Positions 25,368-38,400 of a stretch of DNA of 64,000 nucleotides are shown in pieces. Under the pieces are notes generated by a model. That model saw only the letters and a program-made list of their open reading frames with translations. It had not been told where the DNA came from and did no database searches. A program made the translations under genes and the position numbers. Position 1 is the stretch's first letter. The number at the start of each line of letters is the position of its first letter. The stretch is from Owenia fusiformis (taxonomy: Eukaryota > Annelida > Polychaeta > Sabellida > Oweniidae), in the NCBI GenBank assembly GCA_903813345.2, contig CAIIXF020000009.1, forward strand, positions 20,175,759 through 20,239,758. Reading direction: 5' to 3'.

Positions 25368-25866
25368 ATGTAAGACACAGTTAAGAGACCAAAAGTAAGT
25401 CGCGGATCGACTTAATTCAATTTCAAAGGTCACAATCATTCAGCTGTCCAAATGCTCCGTGGGAAAGCTATTATATCAAAATCCAAATAGCTTTCGCAGG
25501 AAGTAAGTCTGGCCCAGATCTACGACTTCGGGAGTAGATAACTGGACCAGACGGGTTTGGTTAGTTAGAGTCTAGACTAGTGCAACTGCAAACCGAGGCT
25601 AGAGTCCATTTCACTGCTTCATTTCGTCAGTAGAACGGCAAAAATAAGAAATTGGGAGACCATTGTGCAATAATATATGGAAAAGTATATTCATAATGTA
25701 CATGAATGACATTTGTATATTTCAGATTTTTTAGTTTTTTGTGCAATAAGCCTGTGCCGTCTTGTAATTTGAAGAATTTCAGCCATGTTAATTTTATTGA
25801 AAATAACATGGCAAACATCCAAATATAAGAGGCCACACACTTTATAAGCCACTCGGAGGGTGATAA

Positions 25867-26161
25867 CAGTGGCGTAGCGTGGGTATTTTTGAGTGTACGC
25901 CACGAGGGAGCGAAGCGAACGATCTTTGAGGGGGGTTCGGGGGTGGGTCCTCCCCCAAGAAAATTTGAAAATGAGATTGCAGTTGAAGCGTTCTGGAGCG
26001 TTTTAAAATACGAAATTCCGACGAAATAGACTAATGACATTTAAATTATTGGTCATTTTATCCATTTTTAAAGTGTGAGGCAATTCAATCTAAAAATCAA
26101 CTTTTCTCTTAATTTTGAGAGTACGCCATGGCGTTTTATGCGTATATGACGCTACGCCATT
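25867..26161. mobile_element. hAT-type element remnant
   Basis: The left end CAGTGGCGTAGCG (25867-25879) and the right end, read inverted as CAATGGCGTAGCG (26149-26161), match at 12 of 13 positions. This terminal motif is typical of hAT transposons. The interior has the GC-rich GGGTCCTCCCCCAAGAAAAT block often seen in their remnants. A clean 8-bp target duplication is not visible. No intact transposase. Confidence 0.65.
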
Positions 26162-26325
26162 GGATAAGATGCCAAAAACAGAGACATAAAGATGATTAAT
26201 TTATTCTCCAATTTACTCTTGTAGAATCAAACTATTACCTTCAAATACCTTTATGGTTCTTCATGATTTCTGCTACTAGCGACCAAAAAAAGTTTCATTT
26301 GTTTTTATTTGACCTACTTAACTAC

Positions 26326-26444
26326 GCGCATGCGTATCTATATGAAACCGGAAGCGATTATACGAACGATTATTTTCCCTTTTTGATCGTTCGTATATTT
26401 TTCGTAGATTTCTGCACTGAACGAAACGAATTGTAGAAATAAAT
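26326..26444 (+). promoter_or_regulatory. FLII core promoter region
   Basis: Upstream of the FLII ATG lie an NRF1-type core GCGCATGCG (26326-26334) and an ETS-type site CCGGAAG (26348-26354). A 10-bp inverted pair TACGAACGAT / ATCGTTCGTA occupies 26361-26370 and 26386-26395. The start codon lies in ATGGCGACC, which resembles a YY1-type site. No TATA box stands out. This is the pattern of a TATA-less housekeeping promoter; function is inferred from motifs only. Confidence 0.5.
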
Positions 26445-29400
26445 ATGGCGACCACCGGAGTTCTTCCATTCGTCAGAGGAGTTGATTTCACTAAAAATGA
26501 TTTTACTGTAAGTGTTATTGCATCAAAAACATCAATATGATATAAATTATTATATATTTTATCATTAGGTCCACATTGAAAACTTCCAATCTGAAAGATT
26601 AGGGTGAAATAATGCGGGAAGTTTTGCAAATTTTAAAATTCAAACCCGGAAATAAGCTACAGTGGGGATCATAAAGAATTGCAAAAGCTATGAAAATTAC
26701 ATGCTGTCGCACATGTAATAAATTCTTACCTCAGTGTATTCAGTGCTTTATTTTCTCCGTCTTAGTAAGTCCAAATATAGTGGAATTTGTGTCCCTAATG
26801 ACAAATAAGAACTTCAAAAGTTGAATTGGATATTCACATGTTATGTCGACTCTTCAAATGTTGAGGTGATTTTGTCGCCCGATTGCGCCGGAATGGAGGA
26901 TTGGCTCCCAGAATGCAACATGACACGTGCCAGCTTTCAAAATGCTGTTCCGCCATTTTTAAACCTGTCATGAGTAAATACGGTTAACTGATGTTGCATT
27001 CTGGGAGTCAACCGTCCTTGGATACAAACATGGCGATTCATGAAAACATTCATTCGATTTGGTAGGGATTTATCCATTATTTGCAGGTATGAAGCTTTGG
27101 ATTCATTTATTGTGCTACTTTAGTGAACGGGAATTATTTTTCTACCGCTTGGGAGAGTTTGAGACACGAAACTTGGAAATTAGCTCATTGTGACAACTTG
27201 TGAACGTTGAGTTTTATTTTTGTCCCCCACTGTAGAATCTCTACATGCAGCACAGAGTATGACCAGCCTGGATTAAGAATTACAAAAGCTATGGAAATTA
27301 CATGCTGTCGCACATGTAATAAATTTTTACCTCAGTGTATTCATTGCTCTATTTTCTCCATCCTAGTAAATCCAGATATAGTGGAACTTTAAAATTTGAA
27401 GTGGACATTCACATGTTAATGCCGACTCTTCAAATGTTGAGGTGATTTTGGAGCCCGATTACGTCGCCAATGTGGATTGGCTCCCAGAATGCAACATGAC
27501 ACGTGTCAGCTTTCAAAATGCCGTTCCGCCATTTTGAAATCTGTCACGAGTAAGGTTACCCGATGTTGCATTCTGGGAGTCAATCCTCTTTGGGTCACAA
27601 ACATGGCGATTCACGAAAACATTCATTCGATGTGGTAGGGATTTATCCATCATTTGCAGGTATGAAGCTTTGGATTCATTTATTGTGCTACTTAAAGTGA
27701 ATGGGAATTATTTTTCTACAGCTTGGGAGAGTTTGAGACATGAAATTTAGAATTTAGCTCATTGTGACAACTTTTGAGGGTTGAGTTTTATTTTTTGTCC
27801 ACACTGTAGTCTACTATTTTTATCACTTAGTTTGCACTAAGCGATCTCCTGAGAGATAGCTTTGCATATCTTGATATTCCCAGCCCATGTTAAAGGTCTT
27901 TTACAAAAATGTAAGAAATCTTAGAAACATTTACCCTACTTCAATCGATGCATAACATTCTAAAGTATCGTTTTTCTAACCATATTGGGCTAGCTGGAGT
28001 TGGTAGACAGTGTAATTGACGAAAAATGTATTTGGAACTTGTTATTTTCCATGTCGTCTGACCAGGAAGTTTTGCCAATGCGCATGTGTGTTACCGGAAG
28101 CAGAAATCTCAAGGCATGGAAGCGCATGCGCATTACCCAACTTCCTGAGAAGAATCCCACCATGTACCTTAAGGTACCATGGTAGTTAACAGGAAATGAG
28201 AAAACCATGCTCGATTTTTTGAACAAAGATACCAGAGTTCTGTTTTGACCTCCAGTCAGTTTAACTAATTCCACATATCATTTACATGACAAGGATCACA
28301 ATGTCCATGGTCAGAATGACCCTAAACATGATGAAATAAGTTTTCAGCCCTCTGAAAAGTAGAAGCTTAGGAAAGGTCACTGAACAGAATCTTTTGAATT
28401 TTTCAGATAATGTGCCTTGTATATTGCTCTAAATGATACAATATTTGAAAATTTGATATCATTAGTTGAAAAAGAAAAAATGAAAAAAATGAATTGAAAA
28501 CCGATGTGTTTTCCTTCTTATGACCGCCATTTTTGTTTCAGACAATTTTCTAAAATTTCAAAGATTGTATCATTTAGAGAAATATATTGAGCACATTTTC
28601 TGTAAATTCAAAAGATTCTGTTCATTGACCTTTTCTATGCTCCTACTTTTAGTTTTTTTTCAGTGACCTTTCCAGAGAGCTGAAAAAGTTACATGTTAAA
28701 CTGACTGGAGGTCAAAACAGAACTCTGATATCTTGGTTCAAAAATGTTTGAAATCAAGCATGGTTTTGTCACTTCCTGTTTTGTCATTTCCTGTTAAGTA
28801 TCATGAGACCTTATATTAAAAAAATAAACAATGGCAAGATCACAGTATCATATGGAAAAATACATTCATACTTTATTACAAAATGTTTGTTTATCTTGGT
28901 TTGGCTATCAAACCATTTTCTGTTTTGATTCTTCTGAGCTGTGACATGTAATATTCAAAGAAATTACTGTGTGTGAAACTCTCTAAACTACAAGAACCCA
29001 CAGGTTTATCTAGATATAAAACTAATTTGCATCGAGAATATGATTGTACTTTTCCAATAGATTATTAGTCTGTTATTGCTTATTTTAATTTTTAGGTTTT
29101 ATTGCAAACAGCCGAATTGAAATTGACTACAGATTTATGTTGACTTTATCTGCAAGTGACAATAATTGACCCATTATCAATTTTGGGAAGTCTAAAATTG
29201 AGAAAAAATATGAAAGCAATAAAACTTAATATGACTGATGAAAGTGATGGCATGCATGCACATAACGTAAAACTGAGATGATTTGTACCACAAATGCAGC
29301 TGTGGTATTCTCCAGAACAATTTTCAAATAATGACAGTCTAAATTTACTTTAAGTTAATATATAAAACTACTATAAGCCTCTTAAATCTTCTGCAGGATG

Positions 29401-32400
29401 GCAAGTTTCCAGAGAATGTTGCTGGAATGTCAGGGTTGCGCTGGTTGCGACTCAACAAAACTGGACTCTCAGAAATTCCCAAAGAAATCTCACAACTTAG
29501 AAAATTAGTAAGTGATCCCTTGCGACAATATGTATGCAAAATGGATTAAACTATTATTCTGGTTTGTTTGGTCACATTTAAAAGTACAATTTGTAAAAGT
29601 TTAATTAAATGAAGTAATTGAAAAGATATTTGAATTATTTTTGATGACAACTATAACTGTCAACATCTTATACACAAGCAGACATACTGTATTCACCAAA
29701 TTTCATAATAAATTTCTTATTTGATTTTCAGGAGCACCTGTCCTTAGTACACAATGGACTCAATAGTTTACATGGAGAACTGTCTGATCTAGAGAACCTC
29801 CGGGCCTTAAACTGTCGCTACAATAACCTAAAGACATCTGCCATTCCTGCAGATCTCTTCAAATTAGAGGATCTCTCAATAGTGGTATGTAAATCTGTTA
29901 AATCAATTTTTGTAAAATTGAGATTTAAGTTTGCTCAAAAAGCTTAACTGAAATAACTGACCAAGACTGGATATAAATCCAACGAGGTCAGGTACAATCT
30001 CCTCTGAAGGCAGGCAAAAGTATTTCTCCCATTGCAAATACACAAGGGATAAAAATGTGGAATAGGTATAAACCAGGCTTTATATTCTGACCAATATTTT
30101 GGGGTTTTTAATATAGCTTTATTTTTGACTCATTTTTGAATTTGCAAGTCGCGCATATTATCTCAAACTAAGCACAGTATTATTACATCATAATGTCACT
30201 AGTAGCTCTACCAACCTCCAAATTTAGAATATTTTATGTTTTCAGGACTTTAGTCACAACAGTTTGAAGGAAGTTCCCCCAGAACTAGCTGAGGCTACTG
30301 GTATTATAGTCCTCAATCTTAGTCATAACAGGTGAATATGAATCTTCACAAGTTTAACATTGATGTCTATGTCAATAATCTGCAAAATAAAGGCTAATAA
30401 GCCCATTTAAAGCAGATAAGTAATTTAATGGTGATAGAATTTGAATAGAATAAAATTTAGAACCTTAACATTTAAAAATAGATCTATGGTTTGGTTTCAA
30501 CTAATTTAAAAATTGAATAGATATAGATACACAAATGACGACCATCGGCTACATTGACATTGTCACTGTTTTCCAGTAGTACAGGCTTGTTGTTGTGCAT
30601 ATTTCATTTCTGTTCTACATTTTATACTACACTATTTTAAAATTATTATTAAAATAGATTATTTTAAATAACCCATAATTGATTGTATTATTAATCTCCA
30701 AATTTAATTAGAATATCAAAACAACAAAGTTGAAAACATGATTGCCTGATTGGCAACCAGTGTTTTCAAGGCCATTTGCATTGAGGCAATTGTAACTTAT
30801 GGAAATAATCTGACATTGATTGTAGTATCGAGTCAATCCCAAATCAGTTGTTCCTGAACCTACTTGAAATGATGCACCTGGATGTTAGTAACAATGCATT
30901 GGAGACTGTCCCCCCACAGCTGAGGCGATGCACAAACCTACAGACCCTTAATCTTATGAATAATCCTCTACTACATGCTCAGTTTAGGTGAGTTCAGTTG
31001 AGCAGACCCATGCTGTTTTGTTTCATCCAAAGGCATAAATGAAAAAGTCTGTAGATTTTATCATTTGTATATTGTATTATAAAGGGAAGGGAATGAAAAA
31101 CTCATTTACTGTCTACAAATAAAAAATGCGAAAAATTTGTGGAAAAGTGGAAAATCTAAAGTCCCTGTTTTTACTGGAAGTTGTTTTTTCTATTTCAAAA
31201 ATCTATCCCTGTTTTTACCAAAGACAATATTGGACATTGATGAAAGACAGGTTTCATAACACCCCTATCCACACCAGCAAGAAGTGAATGTTATTCTAAA
31301 TCTGTTTTAGAGTACTGCATTGTCATTATTTTTTTTTTTAAATATTCGGGATCAATAATAACTTGATTGCAAAAGGTTGAGGTAGACATGTAGAGTACAT
31401 ACCATCCCATTGGAATAAATTTTATGAATTTGATCAGAACATTCATATAATTTCTATTCTCATTCTCTGCTTTTTAGACAACTGCCTGCATTGACTTTGC
31501 TAGAGACCTTGAATATGAGAAACACACAGAGAACACTCAGTAACTTTCCAGCTGGACTGGACACCCTCACAAACCTAGCAGGTAAGACATCTCTGTTTTT
31601 GTATGTCCATTATCATTACATATTAGACCTCCAGTACATTATATTTCCTACACACGCCTCACAATCCTTAGTCTTTCTACCCTTTCTGTAAATCTGTAAA
31701 TTCCGTTTTCAGAAAATAAAATTACATTGTAAGGGAAGATTTGGCATGTTTTTTGAAAAGATTGCCTCCAAAGGTTTACTCTTTCTATCCCTCTAATTTT
31801 TTTGTAAGGAATGGTGTCTCATTGTCAACAGCTTTGTAAGAACAATGTTATATTTTTAGAGAGGGGAGTAAATGGAGATTTCAGATGTGAATATGTTAAT
31901 TTTTTTCAAATGAAATTATAGTTACACGCTAATTAAAGATTTATCTTTGGTTTTTACTCCTACAGATGTTTATATTTGGACACTATCGCTAAACATTTGT
32001 AATTGACCCTTTGGTGAAAAATATATTTGAGATCATTTCATTCTTTCAAAAGAAACTTTGAGACTTGATGATACAAAAACATGTTGATTGTAGATTGTTC
32101 TGTTTTCATTCACTGCAAACCTTGAACTATATATAATAGTTTAGAGTAATTTTTCAAGAGACCACTTGAAAATGCAATAATTGTATACTGTTGAGTTCAA
32201 CATCCAATTTCACAAAAGATGGTGTATTTTAACATTTTAAGATTTATTGATTAATATATCAGTTAAAAATATAACACAATCAGTCATATGAAGTATTAAA
32301 AATCAGTAACAATAATGTACATAAATAATAATGTTCATATAAATATTCTAGATATTTCGGCAGCAGTTAAAATGAGTCAAATCCACTGAAAACTGCACTT

Positions 32401-35400
32401 ATAATGAGTTATTATAGACTGGAAACATCAGTTATAATGAGTTATACACTGAAAATAGCAGTTTTTAGTAATAATCTACTAAAAATATAAGTTATAATGA
32501 GTTATACACTGAAAACAGCATTTTTAGTAATGTAATCTACTGAAAACAGCAGTTTTTAGTAGAGCTGGCATCAAATGTTGGAATGGTCGATTGTCAGTCG
32601 AATGCTCTCTGCGACACCCATGTCGACACAACGCCTCTTGATCGACAGTCGGAACTCACAACATAAAAAGCTATTTCCCTATGAATTAAAATCTTTGTTA
32701 CTACCTGCTGTATGGTGTATTTTAGTGAAGTTTTACCGCCTACATTTTCAAATTTTCTTTTTTGTTTTGATCGACTTCCTGCTCTCGAATTAGGTCTCGG
32801 GGCCCCTCGAGATTTACCCTCGAGATTTATTTTCAATGGCTGCCCGGAAATAACAACAGAAATCGTAGTTTTATGTCTATTTATTGCTTTTTCTTCAAAG
32901 TCTGATACTTGAACATGGTTTACCTGTAAGTTAAATAAATATAAAACAATACAACTGAGGATGACTATTGTGCATCGTATTGCTAATTACAAGCCTAGAA
33001 AATCTAAAATTCAGACGGATTTTTTTCAAATTTGTTTTCATTTTTCGAATATTATTGGACCCGACAATGTTGATATCGTTGTCGATCGAGAGCTCCGACA
33101 TGTCGACATTAAAATCCTATTCGATGCCAGCTCTAGTTTTTAGTAATAATCTATTGAAAACACCAGTTATGATGAGTTACACACTGAAAACAGCATTTTT
33201 AGTAATGTAATCTACTGAAAACAGCAGTTTTTAGTAATAATCTACTGAAAACATCAGTTATGATGAGATATACACTGAAAACAGCATTTTTAGTAATGTA
33301 ATCTACTGAAAACAGCTGTTTTAGTAATTATACACTGAAAACATCAGTTATAATGAGTTATACACTGAAAACAGCACTTTTAGTAATGTAATCCACTGAA
33401 AACTGCTGTTTTAGAAATTATCCACTAAAAACAGCTATTCTGATATATAAAATAATCCTTAATGAAGTAGAAAAAGCAATGAGAATGTATATGAGTATAT
33501 ATGTAATTTAAAAGATTTTATATTACAGTATGAGGTTAGTATTTTTGTAAATCGTTCAGTTTATTTGAGTAAACTTTTAATATCAGGACGTTATTGTACA
33601 TTTCAGTGAATGTTTCAGTTTTGCAGGTCTTAATATCATAAATTCGTTGCATCTACTCTAAAATCCTGTGAACATGTAAACTTTGCTGTAGCTGCTAGTA
33701 AAAAATGCACTTCAGTAAACATATCAGTTTCTTTGTACTTATACAATCACGAAGTACTTTGTTTCAGTGAACATAATAATCACAAATCAAACAATTGTTT
33801 AAAAAACTTCGACAAGCCCCATCCACTTAATGTGTTATTCTTTTGGATGCTGGATTTTTCCATACTTTTTGTCAGCATCAACACTTTGGAGAGAAAGTTG
33901 AAGCCGTTGAGATTTTTCTCACAGTAAAGTCCTGTAAAGTTAGTTGGACAGATGCATTTCTGTGTTTTGAATATAGGGATGCATATTCCGTTATTTTGGC
34001 ATCCACTTCTTCTGCAGTTGAATGCTGGAAGAATAGAGTACAATCTTATTTTCCAGGATTTTATCTTGGATAGGGAATGCACATGTATGTCTTATTTTGT
34101 CTATGGTGTTTTTATACTTGGTAGATCGCTGGTGTTGACTTGGAATTACAGATGCACAAAATTATTTGAAACAGGTTCACAAACATATTCAGTACTGAAC
34201 ATCAATCATTATTCTTCTTAATGACATAACTTATACTTATGACTATCACAATTTGATGCCTTCTAGCATGGTCTAAATTCAAGTTAAAAAGTTACCTCTG
34301 TATTTAGCTGTTCTGTTCGCATTGTATAGTGATGCAACACTATCATTCTGCATGGATTCTCCAGTTGTTAGAGCTGTAGTGACATTACATAGCATGGCCA
34401 CTCCAGCCATCATCAGTGTCATCAAAGCAACATTCTACAAATAAGATACAAGACATTTAGCTCTGTGCTCATCGGGTTTGTTCTTAAACTGAGTGCACAA
34501 CTCTACACATGCAAATTACATTGGGCCTCGTACGAGCTTGTACGAGGCGGTCAAGTACGGGGGTCGAAAATTACGGACTATTACGGGCTCTTACAAGGCT
34601 GAAAATTATAAGCAATTTTGAGACTCTTAACGTGGCCCGTATGAGGTTGTACAGGGACCATTGACTCAACGAGCTCCGTACGGGCTTGTACAGGGTCTGA
34701 TGCAATTTGCCTGTGTACCAATTCTGAGTAAAAATATTGTTTTCCCAGAATATCCAATTTTTATGGCTTTTAAATTCTTTCTCTAGTTAGATAGGGATTT
34801 CAGTTGGGATGCATGCATGATGATTTTCAGTTTCATAACTTTGTTGCTTCAATGCTTTTCATACTGCTTGAGGTATTTACAGGTATATTGATTGTTTATC
34901 AGCAATTGTTATGAAAAATGACTAGGGTTTACTTTAAAATGGTAGACAAGTCAACTTTCCAAACAGAATTCCTAAAATCCTTAAAGGGCAAGATTTTGTT
35001 TGACCGGGTAGGTTTTAAGAAAATAAAGTTGGTGTTGTTATAACCATCATTTTTTCTAACTGGCATTAGAAGTATATTGAAACAACTGTTACACTTTTGT
35101 AATGTACTGAGGGAGGTGGTGAAATTTCATAATGCTTTTTTCATATTATTTTTTGATTGAAGTGCCTTTATTATTGCATCAACGTACAAGGAGGTTGTGA
35201 AATGCTTTGATCACATTTATATAATTATTTGAATAAAGTGTCATTTTTGCATCATGACACAGATTACCCTGCGTGCAGAGTCTAGTTAAACTACACTCTG
35301 CCTAGTAGAGACCATATTACAGTTTAATAGCCCCACCCCCTCGACGGGTACCGGTGACAGTTTGGGTAAAACACTTTTGACCTACGCGCTGCCCTTCCAC

Positions 35401-38400
35401 CAATCAGCGAGCTTCAAGAAACATACGCCAAATGCGTTCTAATTAAATATTCGCATGGCATTGGTCAATTCCGGGCTCAATGATGACGTCAGAAGGAATG
35501 ACCATATAAAGAACGTCGGTCAAATTTGGCCGACGAAAACTGATTGGCGCGGTGAGTTCACAGGTTTATTTTAGTTTGAAAGAGTGAAGACGAAGCTCTC
35601 TTTTAAGAAGTGAAGTCAAACGAATGCAAAGGGTAGACACAGATTGCACTTTGTTGAAGTTTGATTAACAATTATCCTCAGAATATTGTTACTCATGATA
35701 TGATGAATAAATCAGTTCTGTTTAATTACAATAAATTATAAAATAAAGGAGGTTATAAGTACAGCTAACTACATTAAAAATTCACAAAAAATGATCATCG
35801 TTTGCATTTGTTAAACAATTCAAAATTATTACAATAATTAACAAAAATGATTATCATTTGCATTTGTTAGACAATTGACAATCATGAATAATAGTTGACA
35901 AAAATAAAGGATATTTATAAAAATGATTATCATTTGCATCTGTTAAACAATTCAAGCTAATGATATACTCACCATTTTCAATGTGTAATAAAATGTCTGT
36001 AGTTGTTATAGCTGTCAGTTTATTTACTTGTTCCTTGTAAGCAAACAACCGCAATATAATTTATAGTTACAAATGATCCCCACTTATATACTAGATATAG
36101 TAGATACTTCCACGATTCGACACTTTCAAACAGTTATTACTCATGACAAAAATGATGAATGAGTCTAAAAAATATAATGGAAGAACAGATATAGAAACTG
36201 AAACTGAAACAAGGGGGAACTTGGTAACAAGCCCCTCAAAGTAAATATCTTCTGTTATCATTTTACAGGTAATTTTCTAAAAACAAAAAAGTAAGAAAAT
36301 TGTACCATTATTTGATACCAGAATGTATTGAATTAACAAGCATAATTACAGAAATATAAATCATTCATATGATTTTATTTACCATTGAGGATGTCTTGAA
36401 TTGTTACAGAACACCTTTTTGTAAGGGCAGACATTGAGTTGGCAGAAGCTTAATTCTTAGAATTAGGTTAATCAATTTTTGCTGCCAGTTTCCAATAATT
36501 CAGTTCTTTTTCTGGAAATTTACTTTTCAGTTTTGGTGATATCACGCAGTAGTAGTTTTCAAAACCATATTTTTCCAATTTGTTTATTTTTGTTATCAAA
36601 TATGCTTGTCAGTCAGTCAGTCAGTCATGCTGTAATGATGTTGTGTTTTCTCCTACCATTAATGTCAGAAGTCTGCTGCAAAGAACTTTGGTATTTAAGG
36701 AGTGTTTGCATTAAGATACATATGTAGTCAGTCAGACCATAAACTTTCTCAATTATATCTTTATTTTACCTCATATCAGTGACATTTTTTGATTTTTTGT
36801 AAGATCTATGGAGAATCGTATAATTAAACATTTTAATGTGAACACCTATAGAAATTGAACACCTCAAAACGTGAACACCGTTTCTGTTCAAATCTGGAAT
36901 ATCCAATGACCTCCCTATTACAAAACAAAAAACTCCTCTGTTGTCTCCTTCTCTCAATGTGAATATCTTTCTCAATGTGAACACTTTGAACAGTTCAAGA
37001 AGTGTTCACTTTAGACAGGTTTTGATGGATAACAGTCCTACCTAATCAATACAAGCATTACCATCCCAAAGTGAAGTCAATACCTTGTGTTTTATGTTGA
37101 TTGGTTTCTGTTTCGCTTCTTTGTTTATATACAAACAGTTATGGAACATTGCGAATTATTTTGTAAGATTTCTAAACATGATTTATATCTCTGTGATGAT
37201 TGTTGAATGTCATGTTGCTCTTTTAGATAAAGTTATTGCAGTTCACGTTAGGATTTTTCAGCAATGGTTTTCCCAGCATTGGAGCAACATATACAAGGCC
37301 ATGGCAACCTTATCTCTAAATTAATTAAGATACACCTATAATATTTTAGCATTGTATGTGTAATTACATAATCTATATGTTCTGAAAAAAATGAGAGGGA
37401 TATGTGAAAAAATCACAAAATGAGAGCATTTTTATCAGAATTTATTGATTGCCCCTTGTATTAGTGCAAAGCTTGCTCAGTCAGTTTAAATATCGAAAAA
37501 TGTTTTATACCCAGTCCGGATATTTTGGTCACTTACTTTAATTCTTAGTCAGAATGGGTAGAACCAGTAAAAAGAATACTGAGAATACATTGTTTTTATG
37601 GTTTAATATAATCTTTGTAATAAGTTAATATCAAATAATAATTAAAACTTTTCAGAAAGAAAGAAACTAAATTTTTTCCATCTCAATTAGATGCAAATAT
37701 ATTTAAGTTAGTCCTGAATTAGATGTACCCCTTGAATTTTATGAGTTCATGTAGTTGGAAGATTCTGTTACTATCTGAAACTGACCTTGGGGTTTCTAAA
37801 GCCTAAATAGGCTCATACAGCATATTTTGCTTGTGGCTATCTATTTTCATGATGTAGTGCTCTCCATCTATTTATGATTATTTATATGCTTATAATCTGC
37901 TGATTTTGATAACATGTACATGTAGTTGGTGTATTAATATCCAGGACCATTGGGTTGGGGGGGGGGTGATTGAGTGTTGGATGTTGCACCTCTCTTTTTC
38001 ATTATAGAAGAAAATAATTTCTTGGGAGGATCCCTCTGGGGGACTCAGAAGTATTGGCTTAATATTGGTATTTAACATATATATACTGTATATATCAGAG
38101 AGACAGAATTGTTAAGATTCGGTATAGTAAAGGCAAAAGGAACACCCGTTTATATCCAATCAAATATTTAGCTTTGTAGATGTTTGGAAATTGAAGTACA
38201 TTCATTAAATGCTACAGTCCAGAATTTTGTGCAAATCCACCCTCCTCTCATGTACCACAATAATCCTATTGTTGTATGACTAATGTTTTAATAGGATGGG
38301 ATTTTCTCTTCTCTTTTTGTGTGCTATCTTTTACCTTCCTCTTGTGATGATATTTGGACTTGTTTTACATGCAGTTGATGATTTGTACTTGCAGATTTGG

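Larger units (their letters stand above)
23628..26444. other. Intergenic stretch between PAQR3 and FLII (divergent genes)
   Basis: PAQR3 and FLII are transcribed away from each other with about 2.8 kb between their start codons. The interval holds a foldback element (23910-24301), a near-perfect palindrome and a half copy of it (25278-25367, 25507-25563), and a hAT-type remnant (25867-26161). The FLII core promoter occupies the last 120 bp. No coding exons were seen. Confidence 0.6.

Noticed and set aside
32575-33210. Open frames of 60-80 codons inside the hAT-type insertion as a transposase remnant
   Set aside because: No hAT dimerisation or zinc-finger motif is visible, and the 576-bp element is too short; non-autonomous.
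36230-38390. Additional exons of the EGF-like gene upstream of the TATA box
   Set aside because: No open stretch with acceptor/donor and compatible phase was found; the predicted 5' UTR already has the first ATG in frame.
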